This document shows, in pieces, positions 11,290 to 23,000 of a DNA stretch of 64,000 nt. Under the pieces are notes generated by a model. That model was not told where the DNA came from and made no database searches. It was given only the letters and a program-made list of their open reading frames with translations. This DNA is from Adiantum capillus-veneris (lineage: Eukaryota > Streptophyta > Polypodiopsida > Polypodiales > Pteridaceae): the NCBI GenBank assembly GCA_014529385.2, contig CM043959.1:64557753-64621752 (forward strand). Direction: 5' to 3'. Every line of letters starts with the position of its first letter. Position 1 is the stretch's first letter. Made by a program: the position numbers and the translations under genes.

Positions 11290-12719
11290 TGAAACCGGCC
11301 CGTAGGGCGGTAGGCGTTGGCTTTCACCCAAAATTCTTTACTTTATACACACACAGAGCACTTTGCAAAGAGAACCTGCGACGGGAGTTAACACTTGAAT
11401 ACACGCACGGCTCGGTAGCTAAAATGCTCCGAGCAGACACCGACAACCTATAGGCCCCAAAATTGGCGCCCCTGTCAGTATTTCTTTATTCTTTAGGAGG
11501 GTAAATTACAAGGTAAGGTCCTAGGAATCCTTCACATGTATCCACCTAGATACCATTTGATTTGGCCAAATTTCGGCAGCATAACAACCCCAAAACTTGC
11601 GCGAAACCCATTCCCCTGCTGGAACTCGCTTGCACTATCGTATACCCTCTGATTCCTGTCCAAAAACAGTAAATTCAGCACGCTGTATTTACTGGTTTTT
11701 GCCCTGTTTTCAGCCCCAAACAGTCCCCCGGCTAAAAAACAGTGAATTTACAGCGCATACACAGCGCTGATTTTGCACCTGAACGGTGAGGTTATGACCC
11801 TCACCAGTGCCTGCTTTGGAGCAGCAGTTAGCTACCCCTGTTCCTGCTCAAGGAGGCTCTTGCCTCCGCAAAAAAGCATGAACCCACACAACTGTACATC
11901 AGTCAAATGAGTAGCCCTCTTGTGGGGCATCACATAACTGCACGTAGGGGAGAGAGAGAGAGAGCAGTGTGTAGTGTGCAGGGCATCACTCCTAGCACCA
12001 CACTGTACATGAGAGGGAAAGGAAGCACTCCATAGCTCTTAACCTGTGACAAAAAGCTGAAATGAGGCCTCTCCTAGCTTAAAAATCAGCGCCCATTTTT
12101 CTGCAAGAGGAAACTGCATGAAATTTCGACACTTGGCGCATTTTCAAGCATTTTCCTATTTCAGGTTCGCCGCTTAAAAATATCCCAACCGACGCGTCAG
12201 TTGACTTCGCGACAAAGTTATAAAATGTTCCCCTAGTCATACCAGAGGTAATGACACGAACACATTTCACGGCCCAAAATAGCAGTTCCCTAAATTTTAG
12301 GAGATGCTTCTGTTGGGCTCCCACTAGTCTTCTGACCATCTATCCTCATTGGGACCGCATCCAAAAGTGCAATGTGGCCCAACTGTCGGATACTTTTTGT
12401 TGGTAGTCCCACCTTGACTTTACGCCTTAATTGAGTTCAGTTCCTAGTATCCACCAACTTGCTAAGTGCGACGGGGGGACCTATATGATCTTGCTCTGAG
12501 CCTAGACATCCTCTTACCATACGAATTCCAGTGCCGACCACTTCCCGTCTGCGGGTGAATCTACCGTTCACATTGGCCATACAATGTCCGACCGTTTGCT
12601 ACTTCAAAAAGAGGGTCTTAAACAAATAAAATAAACCCCATTGGAAAGAAACCAACAACCAAGGTTAGCAGTTGCCACATCTCTGTGACATGGTTAATAA
12701 CTGCCACGTCCTCGTGACA
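11290..12719 (-). repeat. Element A 5' LTR
   Basis: This 1430-bp copy matches 4330-5810 apart from scattered substitutions and one deletion of about 50 bp near 11724. It would hold the promoter for minus-strand transcription. The divergence is a few percent by eye, so the insertion is not recent. Confidence 0.93.
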
Positions 12720-13808
12720 GCTAAGACATGACTTACTAGAGCCCACGCAACATTGGGTAGATTGGAGAGGATGTGTTCGCAGGTTCAGTTTCAGGAGCCC
12801 CGAACGAAGCTCTGGCTCTTTGACACCTTGGTGGCTTCAACATTGCTCTATGGAACCGAGATATGAAGACCTTCACTGGATCACCACGGGAGGCCGGGTC
12901 GCACAGACGGATGGGGGAACATGGAGAAACCTCTTGTCTCTATGATCTCGCGGCTCATTAGAGCCAAGGCATCAGTACCACGAGCCATTATCCGAGCAGA
13001 GCTAGCGGCTCCCCCACTACTGGTGGAGGCGCTCACCATATCAGTCTCCTTCATAAACCGCACATGGGAACTTCCTAGAAACAGATATGCTCGCATAGCA
13101 CTTGAATCCTCTCAACAGTTAGCCATACAAGGAGATACAACACGCTGGTATGGGGAGATGACATCATGGTTTCAGGCACATGGGTTCAGCATAGACAGGC
13201 TGCCACCATTCCATTACTCGTTGGATGCACCATCTCTCACTCTTACACAGTCAGAGATCACCAAGCTCATCCGCCAAGACCTGACCCAGCTAGACACCAG
13301 GAGGACATGGATACAACCAGCACAGGAATTGGGCACGAAGATGGCTTTCTACAGAGACCACCTTCTCCAGCTTACGGAAGATGGTTTTGTGACGAGACCC
13401 AGATACATGGATACCCACTTGTCTCATGGGATACGATGTGCTATTGGCCAGTTACGCACATCTTCTCACCAGTTGCGGATTGAAACTGGGAGATACAGCG
13501 GAGTACCAGCAGAGGACAGGGCATGCCCCTTGTGTAACATGGAACCTGAGATAGAGCTACACTATATATGTCGCTGCCCCGTCTACTACGAGATACGAGG
13601 CCGCTTCCATTGCTTGTTCAGAGAGGGTTTTGGACCACTCTCAAGAGTCATGGGATACGAAGATCAGAGATGTCTGGGCTTGTTCTTGCTCGAGCTGCGC
13701 AGACACAGAGATCGCCTGATGAATGGCGAGGCTAGCCAGTCTCAAAGACGGATCACAGACTTCTTCAGAGCAGACACGGGACAGCCGCAAGAGCCACTCC
13801 CACAGTAG
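12720..13808 (+). pseudogene. LINE ORF2 C-terminal part (thumb, zinc-finger region)
   Basis: Resuming after element A, the plus strand gives LTRAHATLGRLERMCSQVQF, then a stop near 12865 where a Trp codon is expected (YGTEI then stop). From 12921 a 295-codon open frame follows. Its C-terminal third holds CPLCNMEPEIELHYICRCP (about 13526-13582), the CCHC-type zinc finger that ends many LINE ORF2 proteins and binds template RNA. The frame stops at 13806. It is the second half of the ORF2 cut at 4329 and could not be expressed as such. Confidence 0.88.
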
Positions 13809-14248
13809 AGCTCCCCCTCATCTCACACCAGAGGCACACTGATTGACCGAGCGATTGAATTGGGGAAATCCAGGCGCCCGCGACTGCGAAGAACTACACA
13901 GCATTGACGAAGGCTACGACAGAAAATTCGGAGCACGCTGGCCAGGCACGCATGACGTCTGGTCAGACTACTAACCATGGAGGAAATTGATGACATTCGC
14001 CAACAACCGATGCTAGATCTCTTGTGATTCAGCTATCCCAACAAGCCGCCCATTTTTGGCTTAGTTTTTTGCTTGGCTCAAATCGACCAACTTAGGACCC
14101 CGTAGTATATATATCTTCGTTTTGTACTGTTGTTAGGTTATTTTGTTACTCTGACTTTGTATCAGATCCACCACTTTGTAACTTTCGGGTCTCATAGATC
14201 ACTATGGCCTTTTGAAGACGTTAATATAACATTTCAGTTCATTTCATT
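13809..14248 (+). other. LINE 3' untranslated region
   Basis: There is no coding signal. The last part includes TGGCCTTTTGAAGACGTTAA near 14205, which resembles the unit of the 1-830 array, and runs directly into a (CT)n tract. The LINE therefore seems to end in a microsatellite rather than poly-A. Confidence 0.55.
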
Positions 14249-14261
14249 TCTCTCTCTCTCT

Positions 14262-14303
<42 letters not shown>

Positions 14304-14312
14304 GATGATGAG
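14249..14312. repeat. (CT)n-(GA)n-(GAT)n microsatellite
   Basis: CT repeats (14249-14263) pass directly into GA repeats (14264-14299) and then GAT units. CT followed by GA is self-complementary and can form a hairpin. Confidence 0.95.
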
Positions 14313-14401
14313 GATGAGAATTTTTGCCGATCGTAAGTATGCAACAAGTCTTGAACTTAAGACCTCTTATTCACGAGGGAATGGGAGGACCAATCTACCG
14401 C

Positions 14402-14405
<4 letters not shown>

Positions 14406-14446
<41 letters not shown>
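14406..14446. repeat. (GA)n microsatellite
   Basis: About 20 GA dinucleotides. Together with the tract ending at 14299 it brackets a tRNA-like sequence of about 95 bp. Confidence 0.95.
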
Positions 14447-14449
<3 letters not shown>

Positions 14450-14626
14450 TCAACTTCCATTTCTCTCCTTATCGAACTTCACTCTTCATACATCCCCACA
14501 AGATCTCCACGATGGGCGTACACAACACCATGCTTCCTCACTCACACCTCTTACCAGCAACGACACTGTATGACATCAGCTGGTCCTTCACATGCATGGT
14601 CTCTTGAGCCACATTTTAAGGTGTAG

Positions 14627-14757
14627 GGAATGGTCACCTGGTGACCATTCCCTGCAATGCCTGTGACCCCGTGGCAACTGGCCCCATGGCGACCGGCAGA
14701 GGCCTGGAGCCATGGGGGAGAAGGCATTGCAGGGAATGGTCACCAGGCGACCATTCC
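14627..14757. repeat. Inverted repeat with palindromic arms
   Basis: A 35-bp arm at 14627-14661 is repeated in reverse complement at 14723-14757 with one mismatch, around a 61-bp GC-rich loop. Each arm itself contains a 25-bp near-perfect palindrome built on GGAATGGTCACC and GGTGACCATTCC. The segment can fold as one long hairpin or as two smaller cruciforms. It may be a foldback or MITE-like element; no target duplication was recognised. Confidence 0.85.
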
Positions 14758-15779
14758 CGGCCGGCAAGAGTCGGGGGGAGGGGGGCCAATAGCCATTGAG
14801 GCCAGAGGGCAGATGCAAGTGATGCTGCAAGCCGGCTACTCTCCCTGTACGTCCACCCCATGTGGCCTTTGTCCTAGCCTGCTGCAGGTTCCACCACAAG
14901 AAGCATCACATCGCCTCCATGCCGTACTCAGCTGCTAGCCAATCGCCGCACCCCGACTCACCTTATTACTGGTGCTTCCTTGCCACGCATGCTGCCACAA
15001 CCCAGGCTTTGCAGCAAGCCACTTCTACGCAGTCTTGAGGCCTGCACCTAGTTGTAAACCTCGGTCTCGCTGTGTACGTCAACTGGTTTCTTTTATTCCT
15101 TGCGCTGACTTGGTGTGCAATCATTGGAGCACGCGAGCAATTATTCCGAGTACTAACTTGCCATGCAATGATTGGCAATGCTTGGAGGAGGCAGGCGATG
15201 ATTCGACATGCTGAGCTGGACACCTGATATTAGTCGACTGCACCTCTGAAATCCTGCGTGCTGAGATGTCATGCATCGAACAGCCCTCCAAGGTGATTCT
15301 GTCCAGTAATGTGGGCGTGATGGACGGCCAGGATGGCCTGACCCCCGACCTTGACGGCAGCTCCAAAGCAATTTGTTGTTGAGCAGACCATGTTTTCAAA
15401 TTTTCTCTATTGATATACAACGCTGCAGGTTTGAATACAAATACTTGCATCTTAGCAAATTTTGTATTTCATGCCTTGCATCGAACAAGCCCCTTGCACT
15501 AGTAAATCGATGATCACTTTAATGCTACAGGTTTGAATCACTTCCTCTTCAAAAGAAAAAATGCATCAATCTTCACCTGAAGAAAATCTTCTATGTGCAT
15601 CATCCCTATCTTTGTCATAGCCTTGGGAAAAACTCATCCCAAAAATAGCCCTACAAAAAATTTGTTAAATAATCACTATCACTGTTTCTAAATGTGTTGC
15701 CTGTGTTGGTTGTGGAGATGACCTTCTCATGCGCAGTCCAATCGAGCCCTTATAAAAGCTTACACAGTAATCCAATAGT
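14758..15779. other. Intergenic DNA without recognised genes
   Basis: Moderately GC-rich sequence to about 15370, then AT-rich. The ORFs here are short, lack homology signals and do not continue across frames. I see no RNA gene or element. Confidence 0.5.
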
Positions 15780-16085
15780 GGCACTGATGTTTCCTTAAAT
15801 CTCAAAGTCGCTCAAGGACGTACCTATACTGACATAGATACCCTGTAGACTGCTATTGTGAGAATCCACGAGTACATATACATAGTACTTAGGCAATTGT
15901 CACGCAAAGCATAGGTGTCAGATACTTTTACTCCATTTAAAGCTGGCACTGATGTTTCCTTGAATCTCATAGTCACTCAGGACGTACCTATACTGACATA
16001 GATACCCTATAGACTGCTACTATGAGAATACACGAGCACATATACATAGGCAATGGTCACGCAAAGCATAGGTGTTAGATACTTT
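15780..16085. repeat. Tandem direct duplication of about 150 bp
   Basis: Copy 1 (15780-15930) and copy 2 (15945-16085) share GGCACTGATGTTTCCTT, GACGTACCTATACTGACATA and GCAAAGCATAGGTGT. Small indels separate them. No coding content is seen. Confidence 0.85.
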
Positions 16086-17062
16086 AAAGATAAACTGTGC
16101 CTCATGCATGGTCACATCTTTTATGTAACTATGCAAGTCTTTTGCAGATATGCCGCTTTTGGCATAAGCACCAGTTAAATGTAGCTGATAACTATGCTTC
16201 ACGTGATCACATCCTTAGACACAACACAAAGCCATCCTTTAACAAGTATCTTCTGTACAGAGTTTTTATTTTTGACCTGCAGAACATTAATGTCGTCGAA
16301 AGCCATGATATTAAATTCGTCACCAAGAAACAGACATGTAATTTTCTGCAAACTGACAAACAGAAAATAGGAAAGGCCTGTGCTTACCTCCTGAATCCTA
16401 CAAAAAGCTCAAGTTCACCAATAAAAGAAAGTGCAAGTTATCAAATGCTTCATGCATAGTATTGTCTATACTCTTATGTTGACACACATTCTTCCATGTG
16501 GAAAAAGAAACGGCTTTCCTTCTCTGATGTGTGTAACACATGGGATACACTAATCGTGCATCCACAAATGTAGTTTAGTGGAGACTGCAATAATGGTATC
16601 ACTCCATCATGAACAGCAATGCCAAAGTTATTTGCACTCATGAAACTCGTACGTTAGCCTCAACCCTGAGCCAGAGACGTTGAAGACAGTATACCCTATT
16701 CTCAATAGAAGCCCTATGGCTCCAGGCTCGAATTTCACCACTTTCATCTTCATTTCAGTGAACCAATTTTCAGGGGAAAAAAGGATCAAACGATGCTGGT
16801 CATGCAAGCAGAAAGCACAGAACAAAAAACAAATTCATTAAGTTTTACGTCACAGATAGACAAGTACCGCATGAAGTTTAAGGCATTCGACTTCGCATAA
16901 AAGCGCAATTCAAGCTTTGCTAGTATATGTACTTTAAAAAGACTGTTGGTACCTGCACTGTCTAAGGAATTGGCAAGATACATAAAATAGATTGGTTTTA
17001 TAAGGCTTCCATTTGTCCATATACCAGATATAAATCATCATCAGGAGACTTGTTGTCCACTC
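16086..17062 (-). other. 3' flank of the MIF-like gene
   Basis: This lies downstream of the MIF stop codon on the minus strand and probably includes its 3'UTR. A minus-strand AATAAA lies at about 16264-16269. A good 5' splice-site consensus (GAG then GTAAGCAC, minus strand, near 16393) is present but I cannot link it to an exon. No protein is recognised. Confidence 0.35.
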
Positions 17063-17098
17063 TCAAAATGTTGAACCATTCCATCCAAAGTCTGAACC
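17063..17098 (-). CDS. MDL: MIF-like gene, exon 3
   Basis: Eleven codons plus TGA (residues 105-115, [11 protein letters not shown]) after a TTTCAACAG acceptor. The GWNGSTF ending is the family's C-terminal strand that packs on the neighbouring subunit of the trimer. Confidence 0.95.
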   Translation of the reverse strand, partial: GSDFGWNGSTF

Positions 17099-20000
17099 CT
17101 GTTGAAACAACAACATTAAATAAATAACCGATGAAGATAACTGAAAAACTGCAAGAACTTTTTACTGTTGTGTAGAGAAGATGTAAAGGGCTGCTCTTAT
17201 AATGAGTGTCGCCGTGTTAAGAGACCAAGGGCTTTCTAATGTCTAAGATCTTTCAATTGTGCGGGCTCAGGCAAGAATTAGGAGCATACATAGGGCACAC
17301 AGAAAGAGCACCCACGCCTAGCTGTCTTAAACTGAAGTTCAGCTCCCACTCGCCACAATGTGAAGATACACACAAGACCAGGTGTCACATACCTTCACAT
17401 CAGAGAACTTCAAGTAGAATCGAGATTTGGGCACTGATAGCTTGGACTCTAGAATGGCTGCAATGGCCGCACTAATCGACTTGTTAACAGATGGCCCCAG
17501 GCCCCCTATGGAGGCAAGCTCACCATATGCAGCAGGCTCCTCGCTACCACCAAATGACATGGGTACGCCACCTCGTAGCAGTACCATCACATACTGCATA
17601 ATGCATCTCATCAATTAGAAGTTTCTTGAAAAACTAAAACCAGAAGTGGCTAAATTCAACACTAACAAAAGCAAAGAAAGCAAAAAAATATACCCAATGT
17701 ACTCAAAAAGACAACTTCATATGAATCCAAAACCAAGAATAAGAAGGTCCTCCTGTTAAAAATAAGACAAAATTCTAAACTTCTACAAGTGAACAACATT
17801 GACGTCTCCAGCCTCCTACAACTCTTACCATTACTAGGGGGCAAGTCCTTGCGAACAATAAGAATTACAAGATTGAAAGGTAGGTTTGGTAGGATGTTCC
17901 GATCACTGGGTTTCATTTCTAAGTTGTGGTACGTAATATAATATGTAAAAAGTGATTGAATTCACACAAACAGATGTTCTATAGGAAATTCAATGGCAAA
18001 ATTGGCAATCCTTCACAATCAAGCTATGAGCATTCAGTGCTACACCGATAAAACTAACAATCCCCTTCAGACGCCACTGGTTGATAAGCCCGGGACATGA
18101 AGGAATGGTAGAACATAAGTCACTCAAAATTCCAGTGAGACAAAGTCACTAGGCATAGAGACACACACAAGGTAGGCCAACATTGGCCACTAGTCGTGAG
18201 CCACTTCTTCACACGGTACACCAGGGCAGTCAAAGAGTCTTAGCCATTAGTGAACTACCTTTGCAGAATCACCAAGGTGGAAAGGTATGTAGTCTGCAAT
18301 AAGTAATCAAAATGTGTGAACATTAGCCTGGGACATCATGAAATGGTAAATCGCTAGTGACTCAACCTTCTAGTGATCCACTGTCACGTGACACATCCCA
18401 ACCCTATGTGTCCGTGGACAAGCTACACCACAGCAGGGTTCAGTCAGTCCGATCAAGTTAGATTAGCAATGATCTGGCACTTTTGTGAGTCTATTCGTAG
18501 ACTGTGCATGCCCAGTCACTTAGTATAGATGCATATCCTCCGGTTGCACACAGCATGATCATTGAATTCCCATCAGAATCCATTAGCATCAGTTAGGGGA
18601 ATTTTCCAGTGCATTTAGCCTATTTTCCTATTTATTGGGATTTTCACTTATTATTTTTAAGTGACTTTCCTACAAAAGTAGGTAGGGCAATTTTGCTAAG
18701 TTAATATATAAAAGCAAACCAAAGTTCACACTTTCTAGCAGAAGAGGCAGCAGGAGCTTCCCGCTCAACAGGCAACTTCTCAGCAGTACCCCCTGCAGCA
18801 CCATCGCCACAGTGCTCCCTTCCCTTGGCGTTTCCAGGACCTACCATCGCCATCCCTCAACCCTCAGGCCTGGCATTTTTCCATTATCCACTGGCAGCAG
18901 CCCCCAAGAACCACTAACGCTAGACTTGCCTGATCTCCACCAGTGTTTTCAGCCACTACTAACGCCAGCCAGCAGTCCCTAAGAGCAGCGTTTTTCACCT
19001 TCAAGGGCAGAAGCACCCAGATCCCATTATCGCTAGCTTTGCTTGAGATTTAGCAGTGGGTTCAGCCGTTAAAAACGCACCCTGGACTGCAGCACATCAG
19101 CATATGTACAGCAGGTTTTTTCAGCAAGAAAACGCAGCCTTTGCTAGGGTTTTTCAGCAGATACTGTCACAAAGTGATGACGTGGCGGACAGCAAAAACC
19201 CTAATTTCTGCCAGAAACCCTAAAATTCCTGCAAACCCTAATTTCTGCCAAAAACTCTAATTTCCGGAAATCACGGAGGCTAAAAAAAATTTAAAAAAAA
19301 TGCTGAGCGACGCGAATTTTACTTTTTTTTTATTAAAAAAAAGAGAAAAGACTCTCTAAGAGGATGCTTTTTATTTTAAAAGCTTTTGGGGCTCTGCTTT
19401 TGGGCATCCCTTGTATCTTTAAATAAGTGGTGAGGGCTTCACTTCTTGGAGCATCTGGACGCAGAGTTTGAGAGTGAATCCCGACCCACTCTCTTGTACT
19501 TTGAACTGATTAATACAAAAAGAAATACCGAAAGGGGCGCCAGTCTTTGGGGCCAATATTTCTAGGCACGGAACTCCGCCGGGCCAGTGCAAATCTATTG
19601 TGATCTGTGAATTGTTTTGAAGTAGTTATTTGGTGCTATCGCGATTGATTTTTGACCCAAGTCTGTTACAGTGGTATCAGAGCGCGCCGATTTCTATTCT
19701 ACGGGAAATCCGATCCCCGAATTTTTTTTCCGCGGCACCTATGGCTTCAGGCAATGATCAATCGACTCCCTCTGCATCTGGAGATGCGGGCACGGATCAC
19801 AACGAAGATTCCGGCAGAGAGTATAGCCCGCCTTGGCCTACTTAGGCGAAGCGGCGAGAGATGGAGCGTAGCCAGTTGATCGGTGATGCAACAAAGATGA
19901 TGCTCAATTTTGCCAAGGACCTGAAGATGGCAAAATATATGAACCAAACCTCTTTGGAAGAGGTACAGATGGAGTGGCAGAGAACCACAACACCACTCCC

Positions 20001-23000
20001 GAAACCCGCTCTCAAGAAACCTTCTACCTCCAAGAAAATATACGGAGAAGGAACTGGAGAACGTGGTTGATGCACGGATTGCTCAGCTTTTCGACATGCA
20101 AAAGAAAGACAAAAAGCACCGCAAAAAGCAGAAGAAAGGCACTGACTTCCCGGGATATTTGGGTCGTCGGTCGACATTCGACAAGGCAAAGAAACTGAAA
20201 AAGCGTGTCAAGTTTGAAGGTTTACCTAGTTCTTCTTCTTCTTCTTCTTCTTCTTCTGACAACTCTTCTAGCTCTTCGGATTCGAGCGAAGAAGACAGAA
20301 AAGGTAAAAAGCGAAGCAAGAAACAAAGCTTCGGAAAGGGCAAGAAAAAGGAAAAGAAGGCTACATCTCGCCCAAAGACTGACAGTTCTACTGAGGACTC
20401 GTCTACAGATAGCTCAGATTCCGATGACGGAAAGTTTTATGCGAACAAGAAGAATTTTTACAAAGCCAACCAGTATGACTTTCTCGAAGATAAAAGCAAG
20501 AAAGTCCGAGAGTTTAAGGAAGGTGGCCACTCGATCAAGATTGATACTTTTTCAGGATACTCAGATGCTTCGAAGGCTTTGTCTTTTATACAGCAGTTTG
20601 ACATCGCTTTCGCGGGAGGACGCTATTCAGAGCACTCCAAGATTCGTAGAGCTGCCTCTTACTTTAAGGGGAATGCTTGTACTTGGTGGTCCACGCTTCT
20701 TTTAAACAAGACTGCGCCAGTTAAATGGCTGAAATTTAAGAAGCTTTTTATTTCTTCTTGGTTGACGCAAGAATATGAACGAGATGTACGAGCTGCTTGG
20801 AGCCATCTTCGGATGACCAAGAAAGATACAATCAATGCTTACTGTGAAAGATTCGGGAGCTCTTTTCTACCCGCCTCTTCATTCAAGAAGATCTCATTCA
20901 GAGAACAGATTGAGCTGTTTACCTTGGGTCTACCTACAGGGATCCGAGATCACTGCTTGGAACAGAAGTCAGCTTCTATTCAGGAGTTCATGAGTCATAC
21001 GAAGCGGGGCTTTGCCATTCACTTTGGCAGTCTGACCTATCCCACAGATGAGGCCATGACACAACGAGCCGAACAGACTTCTGGAAATGAAAGTAGAAAG
21101 AAAAAGAGCAACCCAGAGAAAAAGGATGCACGACCCAAGCTTACTCCTGAGGAGAGAGAGCTCGCTTCATCAGAGAGAGGAAGTGTTTTGGATGCGGGGA
21201 ACATGGACATATCTCCGCGAAGTGCCCTAAAAAGGCACAGAAAGAACAGAATGATAAAGACGACGACAGGCCTGAGAGTTCGAGAGCAGCTGAGGAATGT
21301 GGCAGAAAAGGCAGATAGAAAAGCAGAGCTGGTAGCACATGACGTGGGACCTGCACCGAATCTAATGAATGAAAGTACAAACTTGGCCACTTTTCGGGCA
21401 AAGTGAAGGATCGGGAAGCTCTTTTGAAGGAGCCAAGGCCAACTTCTTTTCACTTGGAATTGGTGGCTCGATTTGGAATTACGCCCGACAGACTGACGCC
21501 ACAGGCGGAGGTAGTTCGACTGGCACCCGGATGGGATGTTGCCATTACACCAAGCATTGGCAAACTTCGTTTGCAATGACACGGGTGTTCAGGGCACGCG
21601 AGTGACGTTCTACTCAGGATCTCTTGGTACCACAAGAACTACGCCGTGGTTGACTACCGGGCCGAGAAAGTGACTTTGATAAATGAAGGGCTTAGAGATT
21701 GTACTTGATGAACTTCAGTTTCTTACTCATTCTTTTGGGAGGGAACTGAACAATGGATAACGGTTGAATATGTTTTGACCTGATCAAAAGAACGCCAGGA
21801 TTTTTCTCCACACTCATGCCGATTGCTTTTCAGAGGGCCTGAAGATCAAACCATTGATCTGATACCTGGAAGCACGCCACCGAATCGGCCACCTTACCGT
21901 GTGAGCCGAGTAGAGAATGAAAAGATTATGAACCCAATGAAAGACTTCTTGGAAAAGGGTCTTCTCCAGCCTAGTACTTCACCGTATTGCTCTCCAGTGT
22001 TGTTGGTTTTGAAGAAAGACGGATCTTGGAGAATGTGCATCGATTATAGAGCTCTCAACAAAATCACCATCAAGAACAGATTTCCGATTCCTAGAATCGA
22101 TGATATACTCGACAGGTTACAGGGATCCTCGTGCTTTAGTAGGATTGACTTGAAGAGTGGATATCATCAGATCAGGATAGCGCCAGGAGATGTCTACAAG
22201 ACAGCTTTTCGAACGACGTTCGGGTTATTTGAGTTTCTGGTGATGCCTTTTGGCTTAACCAATGCTCCTACGACATTTAACAGGATGATGGATAGGATTT
22301 TTTTCGAGAGTACAGGCTATTTGTTGGCACTTTCATTGACGACATCATTGTTTTCTCGAAGAATGAGGTAGAACACAGAGATCATCTGCTTCAAGTCTTT
22401 CAAGCATTACGAGATCACACGTTAGTGATTAATGCAAAGAAAAGTGAATTTTTCCTACCAGAGATACACTTTTTGGGACACATTGTGTCAGCAGCAGCAG
22501 GAGTGCAAATGGACCCGGCCAAGATAGAGACTATCCGTGATTGGCCCGATTTGAGAAATGTCCATGAAGTTCGAAGCTTCTTGGGACTGTGTTCGTACTA
22601 CAGGCGGTTCATACGAAAGTTTGCAGAGGTTGCTTCCCCTTTGCATACCTTGACATAGAAAGGAGTACCTTTTTCGTGGGGACCCACAGAGGTGACTGCC
22701 TTTCAGACATTGAAAGAGAAATAGACTACGGGACCTATTTTGACTTTGTCGGACTTGCAGAAGTCATTTGAAGTATATTGTGATGCTTGTGGTCGTAGTC
22801 TGGGTACGGTCTTGATGCAAGAAGGCCATGTCATAGCTTACGAGAGCCGTTTGTTCTCTAGGCCGGAGATGACAGCGCAGATCTATGAGAAAGAGCTTTT
22901 GGCAGTTATCCATGCTCTTACTCAGTGGCGGCATTACCTACTGGGAGCGGATTTTACTGTCTTTACAGACCATCAGAGTTTGCGCTACTTGTCACAGAAG

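Larger units (their letters stand above)
4330..12719 (-). mobile_element. Element A: Ty3-type chromovirus LTR retrotransposon inserted in the LINE
   Basis: Two long direct repeats (4330-5810 and 11290-12719) begin TG and end CA on the plus strand and bracket a minus-strand gag-pol. Order on the minus strand: 5' LTR, primer site, gag with zinc knuckle, protease, RT, RNase H, integrase with chromodomain-like tail, polypurine tract, 3' LTR. Integrase after RT defines Ty3/gypsy, and the C-terminal chromodomain suggests a chromovirus. The coding region is one continuous frame broken by four TAG codons and no frameshift. The flanks are GTTGA (4325-4329) and GCTAA (12720-12724): a 5-bp target duplication if two transitions occurred, otherwise none is visible. 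Confidence 0.93.
841..14240 (+). mobile_element. Non-LTR retrotransposon (LINE), interrupted by element A
   Basis: On the plus strand this element runs from GC-rich 5'UTR monomers through a coiled-coil ORF1 (1018-1914) and an ORF2 with apurinic-type endonuclease, reverse transcriptase and C-terminal zinc finger, to a 3'UTR ending near a (CT)n tract at about 14249. It is split after 4329 by element A, and coding similarity resumes at 12720. Without the insert it is about 5 kb. ORF2 carries frameshifts (about 2140 and 3140), stops and an altered RT catalytic motif, so it is dead. The outer boundaries are approximate; I see no clear target duplication. Confidence 0.85.

Noticed and set aside
14966-15450. 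Overlapping ORFs on both strands as a gene
   Set aside because: No family resemblance, no splice structure, mutually shadowing frames.
16386-16450. Additional upstream or downstream exon on the minus strand
   Set aside because: A GTAAG donor is present but no frame gives a credible peptide; not called.
19190-19260. Telomeric repeat
   Set aside because: AAACCCTAA copies are spaced by about 10 bp of other sequence and lie inside an LTR; not a CCCTAAA tandem array.
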